A DNA stretch of 64,000 nucleotides from Istiophorus platypterus (GCA_016859345.1 CM029111.1:10102714-10166713), one strand, 5' to 3'; shown: positions 12,701 to 25,132, counted from the first letter of the stretch. Made by a program: numbers and translations. The notes: generated by a model from the sequence alone, not told the origin.

Positions 12701-15700
12701 AATACAGTATTTAAGAATAAAAAACAGTATGGTCTTCATAAATGAGATTAGATTGTGGGGTTGCCACAGTGAGTATGAAGCAGAAAGCTTTGTAGCTTAT
12801 AAACGGCTTCAAATCACAAACTTAAGTTTCGATTAGTGTCAAATCTTTACTTTCTCTACTTGAGAAAGTGTTACTTATTTTCCGCATGCTTTCAAATATG
12901 TCTGTTTTGTTCCTAGCATGAAGAGACTTGTCTTCGCACTCTGATGTATCCTAGCCTGTTCAAGCAAAAATGAAGAGATATTAAAAATATTATGAGAAAA
13001 AATATTTTGTGATGATTTTGACTTTATCTCCAAGCCTATTAAGAACTGAGCATATGCTCAAAGAAAGGACTGTTACATAAAACCTTTTTTTTTCACAGCT
13101 AATGAGTTGCAGTCCATGCAGGTGGAGTGTAATGGCCTTCAGAAGGAATGTTCTGTCCTGCGTTCCGAGAAACAAGACATCATGAATAAGCATCAGAAGG
13201 AAAGAAGCAGTGTGGAAAGTGAATGTGCTTCCCTCAGGGCTGAGATGGAGGAACTCCTCAAGACTCACCAGAAAGAGAAGAGCAACCTACAGAGTGAATG
13301 CGCAGCACTGCGCTCTGAGAAAGAGGCGGTGCTGCAGAGACAGCAGCAGCTGGAGAAGGACCTTGCCAGGTCAGTGAGCAGTGTCACCACAAATTCAGCT
13401 ACACCCCCCACCTTTGTGCTCCCTCTATCTCATTAGCCCAACTCTGCTCTAACATCTTCTGCTAAACAGTACACCACACAGCTCCTGTTTTTTAATCCCC
13501 CACCTCTTGAACTCAGTGTTGCTTTGTTTCTAACAGTTCGCATGCCCAGAATGCTGAACTGAGCAACAGCCTCAAGGCCCTAGAGAGATCCCAGCAGGAG
13601 TTGGAGAGGAGGCTGGCGGCCCTGCAGCTCCAGCATCAGCAGGATAGCAGCAAGTTGCAAACCCAACTGGATGAGGCAGACAGTCGCAGCAAGGCTCTGC
13701 AGAAAGAGGTACGCTCTCAAAATAAAAAGATATCAACCTGAGTGAACTAGGCCCTTACTAGTCAAGCGTCTCAGAATCCTTACAGTTACTGTAGACCCTG
13801 TCCTTGCCGGATGCTTTCACTGATTTTTCAGTCATGTTACTGATTGGCAACATAATCACTCACACATCCGAAGCAAGGTTTTAGGCTTCAAGTCTATTCT
13901 ATTCCATTTATAAAGGCAAGTATGTGATTGTGTATTGATCTGCGAGCTAGGTCAAAACAATGCTGCACGCACAGCAGCCCAGTGGACCCAGTGTAGACAC
14001 TGCCAGAGGACTGCAGCTGCTGCTGGTTTGTTGCTGACCGTGTTGTTTTACACAGCCAATTTTGACAAGGTGTTACAGTATTTATGAAACTTCCTACATG
14101 CATTCTCAGCCAAGGGTAAAAGTTTTCCTTTGAGAGTAAATAAAAACCACACTTAACTGACACGCAGAATCATAAAATGAAATTAATTTGAATACAGGAA
14201 ATGGCAACACTAGTATGACATACACTAGTATGTAAAAAAAATACAAATACAGGATATATTTAGCCTATAGCATGACAGCTTACAGATATTACAGATTTTA
14301 AAGATAATACACCAAATACTTTCATCTGCTTTTTAAAAGGTTTTAAAACACTGCTACATCTGGCTCTGTTCAGTTTTTGTTTCAAGTAAATTACTGAAAC
14401 TTTGCCTCGGCTGTTGATCCGGACTGTACACAAGGACTCTTCATCCATAGCATCAGTGATCAACTATGCATAACAACTGTTTGATACAGTAGTATTGCTC
14501 CATTAAGGGTTTGTTCCGTTTACTATTTGTATGAATGATTCCAAGCATGACAGTAACATATTCAAAGAAATCTGCAAATAGTGTTAAATAGTATTCTTTT
14601 AATTGTTTTGACCATTCTTATCTGAAGTAAAATTGCTGAATGTACATGTACAGGAAATTAATGATTTTCCTAAGAAAGTTGATAAAAAGCTCAAAAATAG
14701 TACCAAACAGACCTAATGTGCAACTCCAAGCTTTTTGGACCAATTAAGATTGACTTTCTACTTAATAAATACAACCCCTGATCCTCTATCTGTCCATTAG
14801 GGCCACCAATGGTCATATAAGAATAAAGTTTTATTTACAAATAGTGGGCATTTAGGACTTTAGGTTATGGTGCCATACACTTACATGACTAAACAGACAG
14901 GCAGCAGGTCTCTGTAGTCATCTCATCCAGATGTTTTGCTCTGTTTCTTCTGACTACGAGAGACTGTTTTTAACACCTAGAGACAGGATGATATCGCTAG
15001 GTTAGACGAGAGCTTGCTCTCATATGTCTTTAAGTGGGACTAAGTATGTGTCAGTGGGTATTTTGGGAAACTTAGGACTTTCTATTTTGAGACAGACCCT
15101 GAATCAGTTTCCCTCTGGGATTTTCACTGATGGAGTTATCATACCAAGGGCGAGAGGCAAAGAGGCTGCCATCATGCTGGATGTTAAAGCTGATACTGAA
15201 TGTACAATACTGACCACAGGTTCAGGCACTGGTTAATTTGCTGGAATAAGGCCATTACAAGATAAAGTGATACCAAAAGACCTGGACTACCAAGTGGAAG
15301 GAGACACAACTTCACTGTCAAAACATTTGTACAGGCATGGCCTTCTGGAATTCCTGTTAGATAGTATTTCCCAAGAAAACTATTGCTTCATTGAAATGAC
15401 TGGCATACCCCCAGATTCTAACACAAAGCTGTAAAATTTAAAGCATCCAACATCCTGGGTGGGGATCAGCTTGTTCTGTGATACTCAGATTGAAGGGGCA
15501 GTGTTGAAATGCAGAAAGCAGATATGAAGTCATTCTTAGCCACGAGTCATTCATCCCGGTGGGCTGTTGCTCTTGAGTCACTGAATGAAAGTGGAAACTT
15601 AGTGCTCTTACAGTTGTCTCTATAAAGAACAGACTACACTCGTCCTGATTAGCTAATTATATACAAATTCAGCAGCGCACTACTGTGCAGGAGAGACTGG

Positions 15701-17133
15701 GCAATCCTACAAAGCCTTGTTGAAGGAAGAAGCCAGTAAGAAACAGATACCATCTTTTAACATTCAGCAGTACCCAGATTAGCAACTATAGCTAGATTTA
15801 CACTAACAATACATTACACAGGAGTAAATGATGAATATATAGTCTTGAGTTTAAATGAAATGTCTAATCATCATTGACATAATCATAATAATAATGATAA
15901 TAATTTTCTTTATGTAGTATGAGGAGGCTAAGTTGGAGCTGTCAGACCTGAAGGATAAATACGGGAAGACTGAGCAGGAAAAACAGTCGCTTACAGATGA
16001 ACTCGAGGAGTGTAAAGCCAACATGAAGGAGTTGGAGGAGAAAGGAACAAAGGTGAGTGCTTGTCCATCAAACACCCACCAGAGGAGGGGAAGTCTTTTT
16101 CATAGCAAAATCACACCATTGTTTGACAAGTAATATATGAAGAGTTGCATAGAGTGTAGCAATAAAAAATCTACAATTAAGTTTAAAACATCACTACAGC
16201 TTTTGATTTCATAAGAACCAAACACCTGCAGTCGTATTTGTATTGGGAGCACGAGTTTTGCTTCCAATTTCGCAACAGTGAACTGAACATCTGTTTTATT
16301 CTGTGAAATATCATCAGGCATAAAAAGTGAATCTTTTGTGAGATTCACAATTTTTTTTTAACCTTAGCACAACTGCTTCTTTCTACTTATCCACTGTCTT
16401 TGACTGTTGCTCTTAGACATTGACAGTCATGTGTCACTTTGAGTTTTGTATAAACACCAATTATAGACGCAGACTACTGCCTGAGGGGTTTATTAATAAA
16501 GCTACGCCCAACTAAAGTATGTCCCATTGCTGTTGATTACTATAATATCCCTTCCCTTCTGTAGACATCCCTATTGCTGCCTGTTCAAGCCATAGTCATC
16601 GGCCTTATCCTGGCTTTGCTGTATTGGTGCTTCGGCGCATTGTGGTAGTAAGGTACACATTACTCCTGTCAAGTCGGCCTACATCTTTCACTCTCATCAG
16701 TGTCTTTTAGATCATTGCATGACTCAGTCAATTTTTCCTCATTTCCCAGAATGCCTTCTTCTGGGGAAACTGCCAAAAAAATTAATGTGTCAGAAATTTA
16801 ACCTCTCCAATCATACAGTTCCAACATTTGACATCTGTTTGTCTTGTCTGGATGGCTAATCTTTAACAACTGTTTCTCTCAGTTGGCTTTGGTGGGCTTA
16901 TCTTTATCTGAAAGAGCTGTTTTTAACCTGCGTTCTCTGTGTACTGCATCGGTCTCCATGGCAAGCTCCGTCTGTCAAAGCTTTGGCGATCCTTGCATGG
17001 GCGTTTTCGTTTGGTGATGCTCATGTTTCCATTCCTGTGTCACCACTTGTTTCAGAAAACGTGGATGATCTGGGGGCCTGTGGTTGCTGTGGCTCTAACA
17101 GCTGTGACTGCGGCTGCGCTCTTCAGGACCTGA
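9726..17133 (+). CDS. slmap: SLMAP-like short coiled-coil tail-anchored protein
   Basis: Sarcolemma-associated proteins are tail-anchored coiled-coil proteins of ER, nuclear and centrosomal membranes; the long forms bind STRIPAK through an FHA domain. Coding exons: 9726-9777, 11838-11966, 12082-12156, 12241-12543, 13099-13369, 13537-13708, 15918-16052, then either 16565-16648 or 17056-17133. The product is 406 or 404 residues. The start MDEKELSDPLNNVSLIK aligns with the middle of mammalian SLMAP, so only the C-terminal half is present and the FHA domain is absent. The body is almost entirely coiled coil. The exon at 13099 holds three tandem 25-residue units beginning EC. Both last exons encode a hydrophobic anchor in the same phase. 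The ATG lies eight bases into an exon; a noncoding first exon probably ends at 6559. It may be an FHA-less paralogue, or the 3' half of a longer gene whose upstream exons lie beyond cers5. Confidence 0.88.
16565..16648 (+). CDS. slmap: slmap-like alternative tail-anchor exon A
   Basis: It follows a TGTAG acceptor and is read in phase 0 after the exon ending at 16052. It encodes 27 residues, TSLLLPVQAIVIGLILALLY and WCFGALW, then TAG. This is a single hydrophobic membrane segment reaching the C-terminus, as expected for a tail anchor. A GTA donor-like site follows immediately after the stop, so this exon may also be spliced onward. SLMAP is known to use two alternative transmembrane ends. Confidence 0.8.
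   Translation, partial: TSLLLPVQAIVIGLILALLYWCFGALW
17056..17133 (+). CDS. slmap: slmap-like alternative tail-anchor exon B
   Basis: It follows a TTTCAG acceptor and is also phase 0 after 16052. It encodes KTWMIWGPVVAVALTAVTAA and ALFRT, then TGA. It is shorter and richer in Val/Ala than exon A and resembles the common mammalian SLMAP C-terminus in position and composition (K-x-W start). A poly(A) signal AATAAA follows at 17307-17312. Confidence 0.8.
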   Translation, partial: KTWMIWGPVVAVALTAVTAAALFRT

Positions 17134-17306
17134 GGGCAACTTGCTTAAACACACACAGAAGTGAATCCATATTTGTCATCAGATTTTTTTCTGCACTGAA
17201 ACTGAGAAATTTGCCCCCCTTATCATATCTGCACTATTAATCAGGAGGGCTCATACATAACACTGTTTAATTTTTAAGATGCTCTATTTTAGATGGCAGA
17301 GACGTT

Positions 17307-17312
17307 AATAAA
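17307..17312 (+). terminator. slmap-like poly(A) signal
   Basis: Canonical AATAAA 174 bases after the exon-B stop codon. A further AATAAA-containing stretch lies near 17526. Confidence 0.6.
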
Positions 17313-18640
17313 AGAATGTCACATTTGTGTGCAAATGAATATGTTTGTTTTTATGTCTGTTATGTGAAGCAGCTCTAGTTGGGTCATTTCTTTGGTTACT
17401 ATTTGACTTATAGAACTATCCATTAATGAATGTAAAAATCCTCTACATAATTAGTTCTAAATCTATGTGATGATATTTTTGGAGTTTGAACCTCTCTAAA
17501 TGTAACACATCTCTGTAATTGTCAGAATAATAAAAACTGTCACAATGATGCCACCAGTAATTGAGTGTATGATGAAAGCTCTAGATACATAACAGTACAT
17601 CAGTGGATGGTTGTGTTGGGCACTGCTAAGATATTTTCTGATAGCCTAACCATTATTGATGTGAAAATGGATAAAAGTTCTTTTTTGAGCACATATCAGG
17701 CATTTGTAAGAGAACTGGGGAAGCTGTGTGATCAGAGAGTTTAGCCAAGCAGGAATTTATATTTTAGTTATTCAACAGCGTGTCAAATCACAGCAACTTG
17801 CCCTGATAGCACTTTACTTCGTAGACACGAAGTATTTTAGGACTGCAAATATCCATCTCTTGTGTGTTTCATTTCTGCTTTTCATTTGAGATAAATGATG
17901 ATAAAATACTACATTTTTACGACACTTTTTTGTGTCAGCACCAGTTGCCAGCCTCTCAGATTCAGTTGACATTGCAGCATTATGTGCTATTTCGTAACAA
18001 AGGTAAATAAAACAGCAAGATTTTACAATCTTATTGCTCAGCATTATTGTGCCAATGAGAACACGGACAAGGTTAAGTTAGGTGCTACACACATTTTATT
18101 GGAAATGGCAATCAACCATAGACTGTGCACTGTTACATAACACAGAATAACACTGCATTATTATAATTCATTGAATTCAGAGATATTGTGACACATCTTA
18201 CCAGTAGACACCATAAGACACTGGTGTAATACTTAAAATGTCATAGTTTTTGAAATTGATATTATATTACTCTGAATTTGAAAAAAAAACACAAACATAA
18301 ATTTTATATTCATGCAATTTCTATTGGTTAAATGTTGCATGCATTATATGATTTTGTGAAAAATCTTTAAAAATTTTTATCTTTGAATATATCTATTGCT
18401 GTTTCTAGGATCATTTTGAATATGTTTGATTCCCTGTGAATAAAGTACAAAATTTAATTATTTTGTAAAGAGATGGAAAGGAATAGTTTTTTGGGGCTTA
18501 AAGTTTATGAATAATTGCTCTAAAATGTAAGAGTGGCCTCAATTAAAGATTGAATCCTTATAATTGCACCTTTATAGTCTTTGCATAAGCACACAGTCAC
18601 TGAGGCCACCAAGCTTTGTGGAGAGAAGGTCAGACCTCCT
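17313..18640. other. Intergenic, slmap-like to unrecognised gene
   Basis: AT-rich sequence with no ORF of interest, no recognisable repeat family and no RNA gene that I can support. Confidence 0.4.
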
Positions 18641-18990
18641 GCTACTGTAGGTTTTGATTCTTCTGAATAATCCAGACCTCCATCCTGCTGAACTCACTGC
18701 AATGTTGTAGAGCCACACTCAGAATATCTAAGGTAAGTTGTTCTTGTGTCTATTGTCTACCCGTATACTTGTCGTCTGTGTTTACCATTTTTTATGTTAA
18801 GGGAAGGGAAATACATCTTTATAAATATTTTTTCTCCCCTCCAGCAAATTGATTTATGTTCGCTCTTCTCACAACTCTCATCCCTTGTTTTGCAGATTGT
18901 ATTCAAAGAGCCCAGTTGCTGCCAACAGGAGGGAGCCCAGAGTGGTTTTTTTGGGGAGAGAGAGATTTTCCCAAGTTAACATTGTGCATA

Positions 18991-20732
18991 ATGTCAGCTG
19001 GCAAACAATGGACCCTGGAAGAAGATGGAGCATTTCCTGGGTATACACAGTGGTACAGTGAACACATGCACCATGTCGACAGACTATTTAATGACCTGCA
19101 GCTTGACAGGATGAACCTCTTTACACCTCTCGAGTTGCTGAACCACAGTATGATGACATTTTACGGCAGACAAGACTTGACAATTTGCATGTGATGTTCA
19201 GGACGGAATCAACGTGAGTGAAAGAAATCATATAAACACATATATGCACCTTGTCTTAGTCATCTGATTCAGCTGACCCTTAATCGTCAGGAGGAATACT
19301 GCTACTCTTGGGCTCTCTGGGGGGGGGGTCTTAAGTGATTCTTAAGTCTTAAGTGATGATTATCTCATCTTGGGCTTAAAACTAAAAATTTACAACAGAA
19401 AGCCTAGGGCTAAAAAGGACTAATGAAAGATGAACTAAGTGTCAAGATGGGAATTGTGGCATAATAGGAACTAAAAGTGAGGATGTCGCCACCTCTGAAA
19501 TAGGCTGCTTCAGTTACACCCTTTAAGCAGGGTGACCACACTGAAGAGGTACAGGATATTTCTCAACAGGGTTAAATGTCTGCTGCTAAACTTCAAATTT
19601 TTCGCAGTGTCAATAAGGTCATAGCTCCAGAGGAAAATCACCACCCCTGCGTGGAAGAGTAGTCCGCACGTGATCCACAGTTTGACGTCACATATGGTGC
19701 AATGACCAGGATGATGTGACTGATGTGACGAGGGTTGACAACCCTGGGAATACATTGTGTGTGACGTGAACAAATTGAGGACAGCCCCCGTATAAACCCC
19801 AAAAATGAGAATCATTCCCATGCAAGGCGAGCCTCTCTGCAGAGTTTTCATGTCCATTTGTTCTGCTCTAGTTTGCATGTAGGTCATCGGTAGTGGATCA
19901 GAGATGCAGCAGAATGGCAGCCCGATGCTTCATGGTGGTATTTACAGTGTAATCTTGGAGCATATGGCTCTGATTTACACTCTAATTAATGCTGAAGTCC
20001 TTTTCTTACAGTATATGACTGAACGGGTTAGATATTTTCAGTATACCTCTGTGGTATGAAATTGAAACAGGCTGCCCAAATGATAATGTATCTACAGAAT
20101 GTATTAATTTATCTGATTAACTATAACCCCTGCAAAAAATACCTAGTGTTGCTTTAGTGAAGTCAGTCTCAAAATATGTTGTTCATGAAGCATCAAAGAC
20201 AAGAGTTTATCCCTTTATTCCCTTCATTTTAATAGATTAGAAGCCAACTGATAATGGCTGAAATATATCAAGTTGTATCTATATTCTCTATCTGAATTCT
20301 CTGTTCATATTTGTGATTCACTTTATTTTTTTATGAATAATTATCTGCATGTATCAAATAAATGGACAAAAACATTGGTATGCACATCTAAAAAGCAGGA
20401 GTCATTTTAATATAAAGTAAAAACATTTTAGGAATCTACTGAGTCACTGTTACCTCCAGAGGGCAGTGTACACGGGGTGATGCCCTACTGGCTCATCAGT
20501 GGTGTTTCCTATTGCTCTGTCCAGGAAAGTCCCTCAAAGTGCTACTGCAGAAAGGCCTGAGACAGGGGTCAAAGTCTGTAGGCCACACCTGGATCAGATG
20601 TCCCTCAAAGCTTCATTATCTGAAGCAGTCTATGGAAGCCATGGTCTGGTGGTCTTTACAAAAATCCCTCAGATCTTCACCACTGACTACAGCAGACTAG
20701 GGACAGTCACTCTCAGTCTGCCTCTATCATGA
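18991..20732 (+). pseudogene. Unrecognised two-exon gene with frame break
   Basis: I do not recognise the family. A first exon appears to end at a strong donor at 18734 (GTAAGT), and a pyrimidine-rich acceptor at about 18893 precedes the ATG at 18991. From there MSAGKQWTLEEDGAFPGYTQ runs in frame to about 19116, where that frame soon ends (TGA at 19192). A second frame, open from 19110, gives LYTSRVAEPQYDDILRQTR and reaches a GTGAGT donor at 19214. It joins in perfect phase to 20525-20732 (68 codons ending FTTDYSRLGTVTLSLPLS, TGA). The two frames differ by an extra CT in AACCTCTTTAC, so one dinucleotide change would make a continuous reading frame of about 145 codons. Alternatives are a true pseudogene, a sequencing error, or use of the AG at 19108-19109 as an acceptor. 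A GTAAGT donor follows the stop at 20742. Confidence 0.4.
19510..19887 (-). CDS. Possible small membrane protein, unrecognised
   Basis: A 125-codon uninterrupted ORF on the minus strand inside the intron (19214-20524) of the unrecognised plus-strand gene. It has three hydrophobic stretches: about residues 24-40 (MILIFGVYTGAVLNLF), 69-90 (LWITCGLLFHAGVVIFLWSY) and 107-121 (LLRNILYLFSVVTLL). A Cys/His-rich loop (HHPGHCTIC) lies between the first two. An in-frame TGA lies about 15 codons upstream of the ATG, and no convincing splice site adds exons. No family recognised. It is listed because membrane-type composition is uncommon in chance ORFs of this length. Confidence 0.25.
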   Translation of the reverse strand: MTYMQTRAEQMDMKTLQRGSPCMGMILIFGVYTGAVLNLFTSHTMYSQGCQPSSHQSHHPGHCTICDVKLWITCGLLFHAGVVIFLWSYDLIDTAKNLKFSSRHLTLLRNILYLFSVVTLLKGCN

Positions 20733-20741
20733 CACCCAGTG

Positions 20742-22554
20742 GTAAGTTTTTGAGCTTGATACTAGTAGTGGATGTGTATGAGACGTGTCTGATTTGGCTT
20801 TGCCTCAGCCTGTTTTCCATCTGACTATTCTCAAACCAACACTGAGGACAGAAAACACCTTTGGGGACCTCGACGGCGGGTTGTCAAAGCCAGACAGCCG
20901 AAGCTAGTGGTTAGAAAAAGTTCACAGAGTGAGACTCAAAGGCGATGTCAAATGATGCTCTTCAATGTGGAACTACATATTTACATTCATTTGGTAGACA
21001 CTGTTTTCCAAAGGGACATGCAAATGAGATATAGATATTTTTAATGGTATAAATAGTTCAATATCATCTTAAATTCTCCTCATCAGTGATGTCAATGTAC
21101 AGCCTAGATTGTTTCTTGAGAATGACTGGTGGTCTTTCTTTTTCTGATTAAGAACTTTGAGTGGTGACCTGATCAATAACAATGGACCACTCTTCTGGGA
21201 TTCTTGCAGTGGTATGTCATTGTTACAGTATGATGTATGCACTAATAATGTTACTGCCAGTAATACAGTTTTCCCCCCAATACATGGTCTGTATCATTCT
21301 GTTCACATCAAACATTTACATTAATATACTGAACCCAAAACTCTTCTCTTTAATGAGAAGGAACCATGCTATACCATCTTTGTTCTGTTTGGTATCCAAT
21401 ACTTTGATCTGTCATTTATGCTGGATACTAACAAGTAAAAACTTTTATTAATGCAGTAGAGACCTGAAAACCACGTATATCAAGCTGAACTGAAATAAAG
21501 CTTGTGAGATTGCAGGGAATACTGCTACAGACTAGGGCTACAACTAATTGTCATTATCAAATAATTGGATGTTTATCAGTTTATCAATCATTTGGTTTAT
21601 AAAACTGTGAAAAATGCACATCACAATATGCTGAAGCTCATGGTGACATCAACAAATGTCATGGTTTCTCTGACAAACAGCAGAACACCCAAATTTTCAT
21701 TTAATGGCATCATAGGACCAAACAAAGGAGCAAATTGTCACATTCAAGAACCTGGAACCATCATATTTCATATATTTGCTTGAAGAAAATGGCTTTAAAT
21801 AAGCACATCAGTTATCAAAACAGTTGCTTGATTGATTAGTCAATCAACAGACAATTAGTTAATTGATTAACTGTTGCAACTCCTTTAAAGAAATACTAGC
21901 TATTAAATTACAATCATGAAAATAAAATAAAATAAAATTTTACACCTGTGATCCAGTATTCCCCCTTTCTTGAGCCATATGATGAAGCTGGTTACTCTTA
22001 GTTTCAAACTCTGGCCTGTGCGGTCACTTTAAAAGATTGACCGAATACTGTAGTGGCCCGGTTTTCCCTAATGATGAGTAATAATCAATTGGTTTATCCA
22101 GAGCAAACATAATCTGCCAGGACTGACTGCACTCCACAGGGACAATTTTTTAATTTCAAATTTCAGAAAGATAAGTCGACTGTTTAGAGTTTTCACACAT
22201 CAGTGATATATGAAAATACACTAAGAAGGAAAAGGAAAAGGGAAAATCATCTGATAAGTAAGTTTTTACATTTTTGAAAAAGTGTGTCATGGGATGCTTT
22301 AATTGCTTAAACTGTGCACATGCTGTGCCTCTTGGTTACATAAAATAATTTTTTGTAACATGACATAATATACTGTACATTAACATAGCTAAGGACACAA
22401 TATGTGACCTGTTCATCTATTCATCTTTGTTTTTTAACAAAACATTGTATGACTGTTGGATACCGACAATGCCCTTCCCCCAACATTTCATGCCGATGAT
22501 ACTACATGTGTGTTGTGTGTGTGTGTTCATGTATTTTTTTGAGGTGAGGTAGCC
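20742..22554. other. Intergenic, unrecognised gene to abhd6
   Basis: No supported gene. It contains a degraded fish palindromic repeat at about 21535-21884. The rest is AT-rich unique sequence that probably includes the abhd6 5' UTR and promoter; no CpG island marks it. A GT-rich stretch (about 22507-22526) lies just before the abhd6 ATG. Confidence 0.4.
21535..21884 (+). repeat. Degraded 'gggctgcaactaa' fish repeat
   Basis: Begins AGGGCTACAACTAATTGTCA and ends TTAGTTAATTGATTAACTGT plus TGCAACTC, with inverted ends and the TTTGGTTTATAAAACTGTGA block inside. This is the same common teleost palindromic family as at 8228-8580, here in forward orientation. Confidence 0.7.
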
Positions 22555-24087
22555 ATGGCAGCTGATCTAGACCTGGTGAACCTGTTTATCATTGCTGCGG
22601 GAACATTGGCTATTCCCATTCTGGCTTTTGTTGCTTCCTTCCTCCTCTGGCCCTCAGCGCTCATTAAAGTTTATTACTGGTAAAGTAGATAATTTTGTTG
22701 TCCTTTCCTCCACTCTATACTTTTACTCCTCTATGTGAATTCCCTCCAGAGTGCCAGAAAACGGCAAGAAACATAAATCTCTGCTGATAAATCTCCGACA
22801 AACGGTTTACAATGAATTACCTAGGACTGATTGCAAAACATCCTCCAATAAGTAAATGTAATTTGTATTCTCAAATACAGATATATACATTTTAATTATG
22901 TTTGAACATGTTAACATCTGGTTCCCTTTACTCTTTTCCAGACCTACGCTGAAGTTGCATGATGTTTACATTGAGATAAACATTGAAACCATGTTTTGTT
23001 CGGCTGCACCGTTCTTTCAATTAGGAATGTTCTAAATGTCTTGAGTATCATTTCATCCACATTTCCCCACTTAGCTGCAAAGGCTAGTTTCAAATCTGTC
23101 TTAAAACAGTACTCACATGCTCATTTGACCAGTGGCAAGAAAAACTAAGTGAGCTGGGTAGAATTACCTGCATTTACAAATAAATTTGGCCAGAGTTAGA
23201 ATAGTAAAAGTTAGAATAATAAAACATTTAAGCATTGTTGGTCACTTTAATTTTCCCTCCTGTGCATCTCTTTGCAGGCTATGTCTGTAATTGATAGGGG
23301 ACAACATCCACATTCATGTTCCCTATAAATCCAACTTTCTAAGGTTTGGTTTAAGTCAACCTTCAGCTATCTGAGTCAGATAATCAAGTGAGTTTCAAGC
23401 TAAAGTCTTTTCAGTACCAAATTGCCTATTTATGCCATTACCCCTCTGCTGTGGCCCAGGAAACACAATGTGGGAATTTCATACCAAAAAGCTTGGAAAT
23501 TTGGAATATAACCATTTGATTTGACTAACTCAGGCTTCTTAATAATATTGTCATAATGATACTGGCACAAGGTGTCAAAATTAGATTATATGTCTTTTTT
23601 TAGAAAAGCAATATGTGAAAATAGCTGAAATATATCAAATTATATCTTACACAACTTGCTCTGTTCATATTTGTGATACACTCCATGTTTTTATAAATAA
23701 ATATTAGCATTTGTCAACCCAAAGAGGTGTTTTCAGATCTGACGCTCCTATGAGCTGGCTCTTTTTTTTAGAGCCTTTTAAAGCTGTTAGAAACGATTAT
23801 TGAAAAATAAATCAGTTTCTTATGTAACAGACAGCACCAAGGTCAAGTTTTGGTTACAATAATAAACAGGTGGTTAAGGACTGGATTTTGTCCCCCATCA
23901 CTGACGCTTAAATTGCTTTAATCTCTGCAACAAATAACTCTTTTAATGTATATAGTGTATTGTGAGGGTATTAAGCCTGACTTCCATATAGAAGGGTTAA
24001 TGTGACCTTTATGAGCATAAGGTCTGAGAATCTGCATGCCAAGTCATATCAGTTTTATTCTATAGAGCAGTATTTTAGCAGTGACCT

Positions 24088-24140
<53 letters not shown>

Positions 24141-25132
24141 GCTCCTCTACAGGTACTGGAGGAGGACTCTGGGCCTGCAGGTACGCTATGCAGACTGTGG
24201 TGGTTATCGCTTCTGTTACTCGTACAGAGGAAAGCCTGGGATGAGACCTTCCATTTTAATGCTGCATGGTTTCTCTGCTCACAAAGACACATGGCTCACT
24301 GTCATCAAGGTCAGGCTATCACTGTTCATTACAGTTTGTTACTATGAACTCATGGGACAACCCCTCAGCTGATTTCGCCTGAAGAAATTCGTGTTAAACT
24401 TTAAACTAAAGAAAAAAAAAAGCAGTGATTGCAAACAGTCATGGACTAACAACTAAATCTTTATAAGGAAATAAATCCAGGGCATTTTATTATAGCCTTT
24501 TATTATGACGCCAAATTAATGATGATGTCGCTCTGTATCTGCCGAAAATGTAAACAGGTAAGAGTTTGCTAAGACGTTCGCCATATCAACTTAAAAGGTG
24601 ATGATATGTCGTTTTGTGTTTATAATCTGTTTGCGCTGCCCGCAAGTGGCTAAAGAATTATTTATTGCAGGTTTTTATTTCACAAGTAAGTGAAATGCTC
24701 TTCTACTGCTCTAGTATCTACCAAAACATCTGCACCTTGTGTGTGTGGACATGCCTGGCCACGAGGGAACAACACGAACCAACACAGAGGATTATTCCAT
24801 TCAGGGGCAGGTCAGAAGGATCCATCAGGTACACTGAAGAGAGAGCTACTTAAAATAAATATAAATGAAAATATATGAAATATGTGTATTTATTTGTCAG
24901 GTCCCTAAATCATTTCATTGAAAATCTGTTTTTGTCCCTCATTCCTCTCAGTTTGTAGAAACCATCCGCTTGACCAGGAAACCTTTCCATCTGGTGGGGA
25001 CCTCCATGGGAGGAAATGTAGCTGGGGTTTACGCCGCCTGCTATCCCTCCGAAATCTGTAGCATGACTCTCATTTGCCCAGATGGTCAGTCACTGTGTTT
25101 GTGTGTGTGTATGTGTGTGTGTGTGTGTGTCC

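Noticed and set aside
15024..15236. 70-codon ORF in a slmap intron
   Set aside because: Isolated, no splice context; could be an old repeat fragment but I cannot name it.
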